The notes beneath the pieces are model-generated. The model did not search any database and was not told where the DNA came from. It saw only the letters and a list, made by a program, of their open reading frames with translations. Below, piece after piece: positions 14,375-24,859 of a DNA stretch of 64,000 nt (within the stretch, counting starts at the first letter, position 1; every line of letters starts with the position of its first letter). Position numbers and translations under genes: made by a program. This DNA comes from Bigelowiella natans CCMP2755 (taxonomy: Eukaryota > Cercozoa > Chlorarachniophyceae): assembly GCA_000320545.1 (NCBI GenBank), contig ADNK01003064.1:16986-80985 (forward strand), given 5' to 3'.

Positions 14375-14888
14375 GTATAGCTTATTTTGTTTAGCTAAAC
14401 CTCATTATAATAGTTCTATTTTAGTTCCACACCCATGGCAAAAGAAAATATGTTCATAATTTCGTTGAAATACTCATGGGATATAGAGAATCGGATAATT
14501 AAATAAATTCAAGCTTTGATTAATGTCAGAAAGAAAACATAAAAAATGGACAAGAGCTTACAATATCTTACATAGGTTGTTTTGACATTTCCACACACTA
14601 AAAATCTTAATACTACTAGTAGTAGTCAATTCACGCTTTTCAATTAGTAGTAGGTAAGGTATTATATCATATGAATCAGGCGAGGGAGTTGATTTTGGCG
14701 ATTCAGTAGAGGAGCGACAAAGAGATTTGATGGAGCAGTATGGGTGAATTTTTTGTTTCTCTTCTAATTTGAAATCATTCTTTATTATTTATTTAGCTAA
14801 GTTACATCTAAAAAAAACTCATAATGTTTTTATTACCAATAGGTTTAAATGCAGATGTTCATTGTGCAGCCTTTCTCATGATTCATGA
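8018..14888 (+). CDS. SMYD/SET-domain protein lysine methyltransferase (N-terminal exons uncertain)
   Basis: Predicted S-adenosylmethionine-dependent lysine methyltransferase of the SMYD type. The C-terminal exons are secure: 13488-13559, 13727-13771, 13973-14029, 14222-14278, 14659-14743, 14843-14888. They give VAIYPLLSMLNHACAPNC, the SET-domain Asn-His-Cys core, then ISYE and ERQRDLMEQYGF followed by KCRCSLC, the post-SET cysteine cluster of SMYD proteins, and a TGA at 14886-14888. Earlier probable exons, by splice sites and open frame: 8523-8621, 9178-9332 (glycine-rich), about 10633-10691 (acidic), about 11085-11128, about 11498-11609, 12030-12104, 12398-12562, 13020-13110 and about 13250-13302. 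The 8018 start exon is the weakest. One short exon between 14279 and 14658 is missing from the model because the phases do not meet there. A MYND zinc finger was not seen. Confidence 0.68.
9888..9922. repeat. AT dinucleotide microsatellite
   Basis: A pure AT run in an intron of the SMYD-type gene. Similar runs in the same gene lie at about 11645-11683, 13574-13609 and 14330-14371; all are intronic. Confidence 0.93.
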
Positions 14889-15717
14889 GAAGAAACGAAT
14901 GAGCTCATTATATTAGCACCGTCTTCTAGATAACCTACTTTGGCGTTTGTTGTGGATATATTGCACTTGCATCATCAAAATAATTCTTATCAAAAATTTG
15001 GGATCCTTCCTGGCGAGACGCGTACGTAACTAAAGTGTATTGATTCAATAATGTTCAATGTTATCCTCCAATGATATAATACACTTTCAGTATTAATAAC
15101 GGTCCTCTGTCGTTATTTCCTGCATGGGTATGCTGCTAGTATGGTGTAAACAGAACCTTCTGACTCAACATATCAAAATAACGTATAGACTGCAAATTAT
15201 GATGGCCTTATATAGATTGATGACTTAGTTTGTGCACGTTCGCTAGTTTATATCACACCGATTTACATAATACTACATACAAGCTGCAGTTCTCATGCAG
15301 CGCAAGTCTCGCCAGCAGCGCCATTAGCATTACGTGCTGCGTATCTTGCGATGTGTGCATTACATGTGGGCGTTTAACCTGCTACACAAAAATTGCAAGA
15401 GCAAAGCAATAAACGATAGATTCAAATTTGGGGAATGGCTACGCTGCTGCATATAACCCCTTGTACTATGTAACACTAGCTGCTCAGCAGTGTCTAACAA
15501 CATTTTAGATTAAATATTGCTATATATACTCATGAGCCTAGAGCTGTAAATGATCGGTTTTTAGTCGATAACATCAACTCAGAACAAACTTCTTAGAAGC
15601 AGTCACATATGCTGTCTTTCGTTGAAATATATATATGCGTAGTGGTCTATGCTCATCGTGTCGATACACATGCCTTGTCCAATAAATAAGAACGATCAAG
15701 TATTCTGCATTTCTGAA
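14889..15717. other. Convergent spacer between the SMYD-type and AsnRS genes
   Basis: The two genes end towards each other here. No coding exon is recognised. From about 15220 to 15500 the sequence has the TGCA/GCAGCG-rich, microsatellite-free texture also seen in other spacers of this window. Terminators and polyadenylation sites could not be assigned. Confidence 0.5.
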
Positions 15718-15878
15718 TCAAAACTCCGCATTTCCTGGATATCTTGGATAAGGAATTACATCCCTTACGTTTGTCATCCCTGTTAGATAGCATACTAATC
15801 TTTCAAACCCAACGCCATATCCAGCATGCGGGACTGATCCGTACCTAATTGCAATTTAATGGAAATATATATATAGAA

Positions 15879-15923
<45 letters not shown>

Positions 15924-16409
15924 AAAAATCCAGATAATGTGTGAGTGAGTGAGTGTGTGTGTGTATGTGTGTGTTCGTTAAAAAGACGCTTGGCATCCCC
16001 CGTCTCACCTTATTATTGGACGTTATAATGATTTACTTGTTTATGGTAGGTAGTACAGATAGCAATGTTTCCACGTATTACCAACTAAACAACATAGAGT
16101 GTTGTAACTACTTTTAAATTTATATTCAATTCATTTTTTTTGGTCCCTACTTTCGAAGATCCATATACCACCAATAATCATCTTCAATTAAGTCAAATTC
16201 TTTCAATTTCTTCTGGAGAACGTCATATCTAGTTGTTATGAATAATGGACAAAAAAACTCAGTTGTAATAAGATCTGTTGCCCCTCCCTTCAACCCACCA
16301 TAGTGGATTTTCTTCTGCTTTCTTTTGGGTTATTATTATCTTCTTGTGTACATGATACCTCGCATCTTTCTTTCTACTTCACGTACTGCTAACTCCTCAA
16401 CCAAAAGTT

Positions 16410-16442
<33 letters not shown>

Positions 16443-16478
16443 GCAATTACTATATCCTCCCCCTCCTCTTCCTACGCG

Positions 16479-16517
<39 letters not shown>

Positions 16518-16829
16518 CAATATCATCACCACCTTTCTTCTCTTTGACTGCCTCCAGCTAATTCACCCACGCCAGGAACTAGCAAATCGAAAGCTAGTAG
16601 TAGCATTAGGTAGTAGAAAAAGATTATGTTTTAAGAATCATCAATGCTAATCAAAAAAAGGAAAAACCGACAAAACTACTCACAGAATAAATGAACCAGG
16701 AAAGAAACAGAGATTTCTTTGTCATTTGTGCTACTTCTTACTACCAGCAACTGTTTTCCCATCGTCGTTATCACGCATATAGAATGCTTTTATATCTCTG
16801 GGGTAGTTGTACCTGCATAAATGATAATA

Positions 16830-16869
<40 letters not shown>

Positions 16870-17844
16870 CATATTCAATATGCAACATCAACAAGTAAAC
16901 AAATTGATCATGCTCTGCACACAATAGGGAGGACACACATCCGTCACAACATCTACAATTTTTCTATGAATGATGGGTGAATAAGATTTCTGCATGATGA
17001 TGATGATCTTTCTGACACGAAGGTAGCAGCTCCTTGCCCCCATTTTTCACATATCCAGCGCTCATGCTCAGTAGCTAGATCTGTCCCGAATCCGACATCA
17101 GGGTATTCCCACTTACTAGCATCTTTTGTAATCTACAAGAAAGAGAGGAGAAGAGAAGGGAGGACAATCAAATAATAGTTAGTTGCTGCGACGATAAGTA
17201 GGAAAGAATTAGAATCAATATTTGTCTGCTAAATACATTGTCATCCATCGAGCTGCTGCTACGGGAAGAAAAGCAACAAAGATAGGCAGTATTCGTGGTG
17301 TAGAGAGTTCGTGTATGGAGAAAGAGAACATACACACGGCGGCCAAAACGTCACTATTATATTGTTCCAGCAGTATCATGATGACGATATATTACTATAA
17401 TTCATGTGTAGTTCGGTCACACAAACACAACTAGAATAACCTCTTCTTGAAGTAGCTTGATTGCTTCTTTGTACTCTATCTTCATAAAAGGCTTATTTGC
17501 TATCAAACCTAAACGTTCTTTGAGCCCCTTCTCATAGAATTTTCCGAAGAATTCCAAATCATCTGAACATTCTTCCATCGCAGCCGTTGCTGCTGCACGA
17601 ACCTGCGATTAATTGGATGATGATGATGATGAGGAGGAGGAGGAGGAGGAGGAGGATGTTACTGCTGTCTGTCACCATCAATTGGTACTACTGTTTTCTG
17701 TTTATGCGAATACATACACATTGATGTATAATATATCTTAGGCCCAACTTTTCCTTCCACCTCATTATTTATTTCAGTAGTAGTAGTAGTAGTAGTGAAT
17801 CATCTTCATGTACGTCCTCCTCCTCCCTCTCCTTCTCCATCCAC

Positions 17845-17883
<39 letters not shown>

Positions 17884-18288
17884 GCCCTCACAGTTGTCCA
17901 TTGCATCAAATATATCAGCGAAAGCCATCTCTGGTTCAATCATCCAAAATTCTGCAAGATGCCTTCATATACCATCAAGATGCAAGCCAAGCAAACGTGG
18001 TATACGTCAAGAGGTAGTAGTGGTAGTAGTAGTAGTAGTAGAAGAAGAAGAAGAAGAGGGTTGTTATCAGGGGGGAGAAAGAAGTAGTATTTGTGGAGAG
18101 AGAGGGAGTCATATATATATATATATATATAGTTCTTCCTTGAACAATCATCATATCATGGATGAATGAATGATATCAACAAAGTGAGTGATTAGTGGCA
18201 AACATTACAAATTATTGAGGTTATTCAAAAATAATAGACCTGTAGATCTACTGAGCCAATAGCATTATTACCATTATCATTATTAGTG

Positions 18289-18321
<33 letters not shown>

Positions 18322-19752
18322 ATAGTAGAAGTGGTGCCCTATTTGCAGCAGCAGGAACAACAACAGCACATGTAGGAGAAGCAGTTGTAGTAGTAGTATA
18401 TTTGCATATGTTTGATAAGAAGCACACTACTAGGTAGAAGATAGGTAGTAGCCAATAATGATAATAACCACCACCTCACCTTGATGTTTGAGAATTCTCA
18501 GCTCTAAATGTAGGTCCAAACGTGTATATGTCTTTATTGAGGGGGGGTAGGAGGAGGAGGAGGAGGAGGAGGAGGATGAGGTAAAATGAGGAGGTCATGC
18601 TATAAATCAATACCAATTTACTATCCCCCTCCCCTCCCCCTCCTCCCCTTCTCTCTCTCTCTCTCCCTCTCTCTCTCTCTCTCCAAGATACGAAATAAAT
18701 TGTTGTGTTACCTCCCATTGCACAAGCGTACGTTTCTCCAGATAATTGTCCACTCACAGTCAAATATGCTGGTTTGTCTAAGAACAACGACGATAACGAC
18801 GAGGATAATGATAATAATTAAGAATAACGATATATATCATCAGATATTGAAGTAGTGCCATTAAAAGTAAGCATTTAGACGACGACGACGCCATGTAGCA
18901 CAAGAAGTGGGATTGGTACTCATTATTTTTTACATGGTAGGTAACCAATAACAAATAGAGCCAAGCAGTTTTCTTTGCTTCCTATTCTTCTTCTTCTTCT
19001 TCTTCATGTTCTTCTTCTTCGTCTTCTTCTTCTTATTATTATTATTAATCTTCTTCTTCTTCTTCTTCTTATTTCTCTTCTTTTGACATAAGACAACTGT
19101 AAACTGACTGTCACTATATTATCACATCTCGTAGCTCAGTAGTCTAGAACTACTACTACTATTACTACTACTACTACTCATTATTAAGCATATCATCATG
19201 ATACCAAAGAAATCGTTCTTGTAGAATTCCTTCATCGTGTCATCATTATCATCATCGTCGGATTTCTTCTTGTTATTTTTTAAAGAAGGTGGGTTTTGAG
19301 GATCTATCGTCGTAACTCGAAACATCTCTCCAGCACCCTCACAATCAGAAGCCGTGATGATGGGACTACGTACGTTATTGATGATGGGATTATAAATGGT
19401 GGTGGTGGTGGTGGATGATAATGACGATTGATCACTGATGACGATCAAAGTAAGAACTAGAGATAATGTTATCATTTAGGATAATGAAAGTAAGGACTGT
19501 TTAATAATATCCTCTTTTATCATCATCATCATCATCATCATCATTATCATCATATAGCTGAAATAAGCAAGGAGCAGCACTCCAACCTGTGGAGGTGTTT
19601 AAAGCCCATCGAGTGAAAATAATTATGGATCTGAACGGATATAAATATAATATAATATAGATAAAAGTAATCAAGAAGACAGAATAAAGCCGTACTGTCA
19701 CATGGTTAGTGATCAACGATGAAAAAATTGACTTACATATAATTAATCAATC

Positions 19753-19792
<40 letters not shown>

Positions 19793-20720
19793 GTACCCCA
19801 AGAGCCAAACTGGATCTTACGCGAGAAACAGCTGCAAATGTGTTAGTACGTGCCCGAAGATGTGCGATTGACCTACAACATGCACAAAAACAATACTACT
19901 TACTAAAAGGCTGCTGCTGCTGCTACTACTAGGAATCTGCTAGAAGAGACTAGAAATAATAACTGAAGTCTAGGGATAATATAGATGATGTGCCAAAAAA
20001 GGCAGCCGCATGATATTTCGCACACATACATTGCACATTGCATTGTGGTGTGTGAATGTAGATTAGTTAACGACGATGATGTTTTAAATGGATGCTGATG
20101 ATGCAAGATTTAATGAAAAAGTCATAATAATGATGATGATGATGATCATGAGGAGGATGGGGCTCTTCTTTCTCCTCCCCCTCCCCACCACCCCCCCCCC
20201 TCCTCCTTCTCCTCCTTGATAATTACCGTAAGAACTCCAGAGAGTGTCTTTTCTTTTGAAGAGGGTATTTGTCACCATCTTGGACAACTCCGACAATCTT
20301 GATATCCTGTAATAAAGTGTAGTATCATCATGTTGGTGTTATGGCGGATGATGCATCCATCATCGTGATCATCCCACTACTACTTACCTCACATTGTATC
20401 TCTACTGCTTGACCCTTCCCTGGTGACTCGACAAGCTTCCCCAAAACAGCTACTGATGCTCCTGTTGTAACTTTTGATGTCACGTCTTCAAATTTATCAA
20501 CTCCTCCTTCCATCTTGCCAGCATCTATAACGACCTAAAATGGTAAAAATAGTACTACATTTACCATTAAATCTGCTACTACTCCTCCCCACCAGATAAT
20601 AATAAAAATAATAATCATCATCATCATCCATCATCAGGTTTTTGACAACCAACTACGTACTATATGCAATGTAGCCATCAGCTGTTTTTAGAATCATGCA
20701 TCTCCGTCACAATCATTGTT

Positions 20721-20752
<32 letters not shown>

Positions 20753-21616
20753 TATCATCATTTCGATCAATCCACAGAGAAGTATTCATAAGAGTAATGC
20801 TACAAATCATACCCTCTGTTTCCCCTTCTCATCCTCCCCCCCATCCTCTTCCTTCTATTACTACTACTACTACTACTGCTACTCGTTTACCTGTATACCA
20901 CTAAAAGAGCTACCGTCGTTGATCTCCATAAATGCTAGTTGCTTTTGAGCTCTCAGAGTCCTAACCCATCCTTTGATAACAACTTGCTTTCCAATCAATT
21001 CACTTTTCTTGGCCTCTAACGACAAAGAAGACTTCAATATGTCACCAACTTTTGTGCGCTTTCCCCCTTGGGATGCGAACGTTTTCCGAACGGAGTCCTA
21101 TTATTAATATAATAAGCAATGATGAAAGGGATGGTGCTGCTGATTATGATAATTACATTAGTAGTGCAATGAGAAACTAGTAGTAATAGTATGATGATAA
21201 TGGGGTCTGATGAATTATATTGGTCTTTATTGCTAGAAATTCTTTGCTTCAGATGATGCTACTACCTCTGCTACATCTTCAAGAGAATCTTTGGAAGTAT
21301 GAATTGTTGCTCCAGATTTTGTAGCAAACAGACCCCTCCTCCTCCTATGATGTGATCCCAATTGGTAGTTGTAGTAGTGGTGGTGTCCGGCCATATTATT
21401 ATGCATCGAAGCAAACCCTTCTCCTCTCCTATTCACAATGGCATTGGTGGCCATTTTTCCTGCCACCATCTTGCGACAACCTCGTGCTTGCACCAGGGCT
21501 GCTGCCTTTACAGGAGGTGTTGTTCTCCTCAGTGTCATCATCTTCATCGTAACAGCGATTGCGGTAGTGAAAAACAGTGCCAATACTCCTCTTCTCAAAA
21601 GTGATTGTGATGGCAT
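15718..21616 (-). CDS. Asparaginyl-tRNA synthetase with N-terminal extension
   Basis: Class II aminoacyl-tRNA synthetase that charges tRNA(Asn) with asparagine using ATP. Sixteen exons close in phase to 617 residues: 21266-21616, 20891-21097, 20388-20534, 20227-20306, 19821-19872, 19587-19630, 19205-19365, 18712-18777, 18480-18531, 17881-17962, 17441-17602, 17017-17132, 16745-16812, 16533-16593, 16151-16228, 15718-15844. Seen in order: OB-fold anticodon domain ([14 protein letters not shown]), [46 protein letters not shown], motif 2 ([20 protein letters not shown]), [11 protein letters not shown] and motif 3 (YGVGFERLV), then a C-terminus ending NAEF. The first 100 or so residues precede the conserved part. 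They have a hydrophobic stretch (about residues 10-22), then Arg/Lys/Ala-rich sequence, which suggests organelle import. A DNDD-type acidic insert follows motif 1. One 5' splice site (17017) is a weak GTCAGA chosen by frame. Confidence 0.96.
16832..16863. repeat. AT microsatellite in AsnRS intron
   Basis: Pure AT run inside the intron upstream (in gene sense) of the 16745-16812 exon. Comparable runs lie at about 15879-15920 and 19757-19790 in other introns of the same gene. Confidence 0.92.
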
Positions 21617-22018
21617 ACTATAAATGCATACACGGGTGGGGTGGGCTGTTTTTTTGAGGGAGCAAGCAACCAACCAACCACACAGAGGAGATGTTTATTA
21701 TGTGTGTAGACTGTGTGCTGTGTGTGTGGTAGATAGATGATGAGCCACGTGTGGTGGTGGTGGTGTACACTTTGTTGTCGTTACATCGTAGATCGCTCAT
21801 ATGGTTGTCGCACAATATGAATCGCATGTGAAAAGAGGAAGAAGAAGAAACATGGATGACATCGAAGAAATTTCCTAGAGATACTACATCGATATTATTA
21901 TAATTATCCCGGTATTATTATTATTATCACCGGGTGACCGGAGCCAGGAACGGCACAAACTCCCAAGTACCACAAACCAAAATCCCGCTCCGTGGTGCGC
22001 AAGTGGGAGAGAGGGGAG

Positions 22019-22069
<51 letters not shown>

Positions 22070-22261
22070 AGGGAGAGGAGGGAAAGCATGAATGTATGTC
22101 TGAACCTTTATTATTGTAAGTTTGGAGTTGTGCCCACCATGACAGACACGCTGACGAAAATTCCGTTGTTTACTACATACTCCGTCTGCATCCCGCTCTG
22201 TGTTCAGGATTTTTTTGCGCTGTCGAAGTCCCAGCGCTCTACAAGCTAAAACACCTTCACA
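21617..22261. other. Divergent promoter region between AsnRS and the Kelch gene
   Basis: The two genes start back to back here, so both promoters should lie in this 645-base stretch. It contains a GA dinucleotide run (about 22022-22062), which is CT on the strand that reads into AsnRS. No TATA or other defined element was recognised. Confidence 0.55.
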
Positions 22262-23660
22262 ATGTCTGAACCATCTAGCGTAATTGGCTTGGAAGAGAAT
22301 AAACATGGGAGTCTTTACAATCAAGAGAAAGCCAGGTTAAATTATTACATTGTACTGGAACTCTACAATAAATGTACCGTATTTTTTAACATAATTTTGT
22401 GTTTGAACTTCTTTCTGACTAATTTCCATCAGATTCGAAATTAATCAGGGGAGACGCGTAACTTGGTTAAGAAGGGGTCTGATGGGCTTGTCTCTGTTGA
22501 TGATAATTCTCTTTATTGTATCCTTCGCACTGATCGCCGATCTGGAAGGACGTGTGGATGACAACAACAACAACAACAACTCAGCAGCAGGGTCTAATAG
22601 CCTAGTGTTAAGTACTTCTCCTGTTAGATCTAACATGGTCTCAGAACTATACCGTGGATCAGGACAATGGGCAGTCAAAAAAAGCCTTCCTTATCTTGCA
22701 AGTGATGTTGCAACGACAGACTGTGGTGGGAAAATCTACATTGTAGGTGGACTTGAACAAAGTGGTACAACTGTGAGCAATCGCGTTATGGAATATGATC
22801 CTATATTTGAGACATATACAAACCTTACTTCCTTGCCCAATCCCCGTTATCGGCACGGTGTCGCATGCATCTCTGGAGCTTCTGCTGGAGACTACAAATT
22901 ATTCGTTGTAGGTGGTTTCAATTCTACAGCCCGTGGAAATAGTGGACAACCTGAGGCCGATGTATTTGAGTATAATTCAGCAACACAAATCTGGCAAATC
23001 ACTTCCAGGTTGATCGTACCTCGAGGGGATCATGCGATTGCTCAAATGAACAGCAGCATTTATGTATTTGGAGGATATGGTTTAAACTACAATATGGCTA
23101 TGAGTGGAACCTCTCTTGAAATCATGAATACAGCTGCTGGACGAACATGGACAGCTGGGCCCAATATGCCAACATCTCGTGGTGATGTTAAAGCTGCGGT
23201 GCTTAATGGTAAAATATATGTAGTGGGGGGATGGAATGACGTGACTTATGGGTTCCAAAACGCTGTCGAGGCTTATAACCCTCAAACAAACGTCTGGGAA
23301 TCTCTAGCAAGTCTACCTGTTGCCCGTGGTGATTGTGCAGTTGCTGCTATTGCGGGCAGACTTGTTGTTGTTGGTGGAGAGATTTGGTCTGGAACAAGAC
23401 GTCCATGCGACTGGGATCCTTCCACCACATGTAATGTCAACGAGATTCCAGTACATAATGTTGAACAATATGATCCAAATACGAACTATTGGACACCTCT
23501 CGCCCCGCTCCCGACTGCTAGATTCCGATTTGATGCTTCAGCTGAAAATGGTGCTCTCTTCGTGTTTGGAGGTCACATGATCGGCAATGTTGATGTTGGA
23601 AACGTGGATGCTTTGTACCTTATCGACCACCCAAGCATTTTCGTACACAAGAAGAGCTAA
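22262..23660 (+). CDS. Membrane-anchored Kelch-repeat protein
   Basis: Two exons, 22262-22335 and 22433-23660, give 433 residues in phase. Residues 1-41 are polar with several basic residues. A hydrophobic stretch (about residues 42-60, GLSLLMIILFIVSFALIA) follows. Then come an asparagine run and a beta-propeller of six Kelch blades, each with the double-glycine motif: YIVGG, FVVGGF, YVFGGY, YVVGGW, VVVGGE, FVFGGH. This reads as a type II membrane protein with the propeller outside the cytosol, or a signal-anchored secreted protein; N-glycosylation sequons such as NLT and NSS fit that. Kelch propellers bind proteins or sugars; the partner is unknown. The intron is only 97 bases with no microsatellite. 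The downstream ATG at 22482 is in the same frame, but the spliced start gives the longer and more sensible N-terminus. Confidence 0.9.
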
Positions 23661-23716
23661 CTTCTTGTACCTTATCGACCACCCAAGTAATTTCGTACAC
23701 AAGAAGAGCTAACTTC
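23613..23716. repeat. 52-bp tandem duplication across the Kelch stop codon
   Basis: Bases 23613-23664 are repeated at 23665-23716 with two or three differences near ACCCAAG. The first copy holds the last codons of the Kelch gene and its TAA (23658-23660). The second copy lies wholly in the 3' flank. Confidence 0.93.
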
Positions 23717-24859
23717 TTTAAAAATGATAAGAGGTTGCAGTGAGTAACACTACAATGTCTTAGTATTTGAGCATGTGTAGCAGCAACTATTTGTTTTCTG
23801 TGCTTTAGATCAATTTTACAACAATGTGTGAAAGCAAACTGCTTGTTTTTTGTTGCTGACGTTCGCCAGCTCCACACAGCGCGCACATGCAGCTTTTCGT
23901 GAATACCCATTGGTTAGTACTGAAATAGTCATGTGCACCATTCTAGCATTCTAGCATTTCTCGGGGAAACTTGTCGGTCTTTGCTAGTTATGGCGTGATG
24001 CATGCACACAAAAATGCTGCTTCACACTTAGCCGCCAGACAACCATGCTAAATCGTGTCATTAATTATAGCGCATTTGCTTCGGCAAACATGATTCGCCA
24101 ACCTCACACACGCCACATTGCTAGATTATGCTATGGTGAACGCTGCTGTGGTTTTGATGCGCAACTAGGCATGTTAGCATGGTCTGTGTGTTGGTGCTCA
24201 TTGTAGCAATCGATGCCCGTGCCAAGCTAGCAAGCTGCATGTTTCTAGCTAGGATTTGCTTGTATGCTTGTCCAGCAGATACAATTCAATCTAGGCAATG
24301 CATCATCGATTATTTAATATCAAATGCTTCGCTTTCACGCAAAAAATGCGATGCGATGTCCAAGCTAGCAAGGCTGAATTTATTAAGCACGGCCAGCATG
24401 CATATACGTCAGACTCGATCGAATAACAACAAAATCAGATACTCTTGCGAAAGTGAATCTAGTAATGTGGCATGCAAGCTAGTGAGACAATAGACAAGTA
24501 ATACGATATATATACATCTAAAGATTATTGTTGAGCATGCAAATTGTGGTGCATAGCAGCAGGATAGCTAGATAGCAGGATAGCAGGGCTAGCGAGGGTG
24601 AAACGAGGTGCAATTTCGGGAATGCTCACTATCTACTACTAGACTAGCATGGATTTGCTTGCGCAGCTGGACCATGCAAGTTGGGAAAACAGGTTTGCTA
24701 CGATGTAACAGCCGAACCCATGATGTGAAATGAAATTATTAGCGAATCTGTGAAGCGCGCATGACGCTCGATTAGAAAGGCCTGCTTCTTGTAGACTGTG
24801 TATGTGTGCCATGAAGTGTGGGAAGGCGAAGAACGAGCGTGCATCCAGTAGCATTGAGA
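23661..24859. other. Convergent spacer with TGCA-rich, microsatellite-free block
   Basis: The Kelch gene (+) and ABCG gene (-) end towards each other. About 23900-24850 is rich in GCATGC, TGCA, GCTAGC and CTAGCA words and has no long trinucleotide run, unlike the introns on either side. A 104-codon open frame (24179-24493, +) is present but resembles nothing known, and its codons simply follow the local base words. No gene called. Confidence 0.55.

Noticed and set aside
24179-24493. 104-codon open frame in the Kelch-ABCG spacer
   Set aside because: No similarity, no splice partners, and the texture is shared with other non-coding TGCA-rich blocks.
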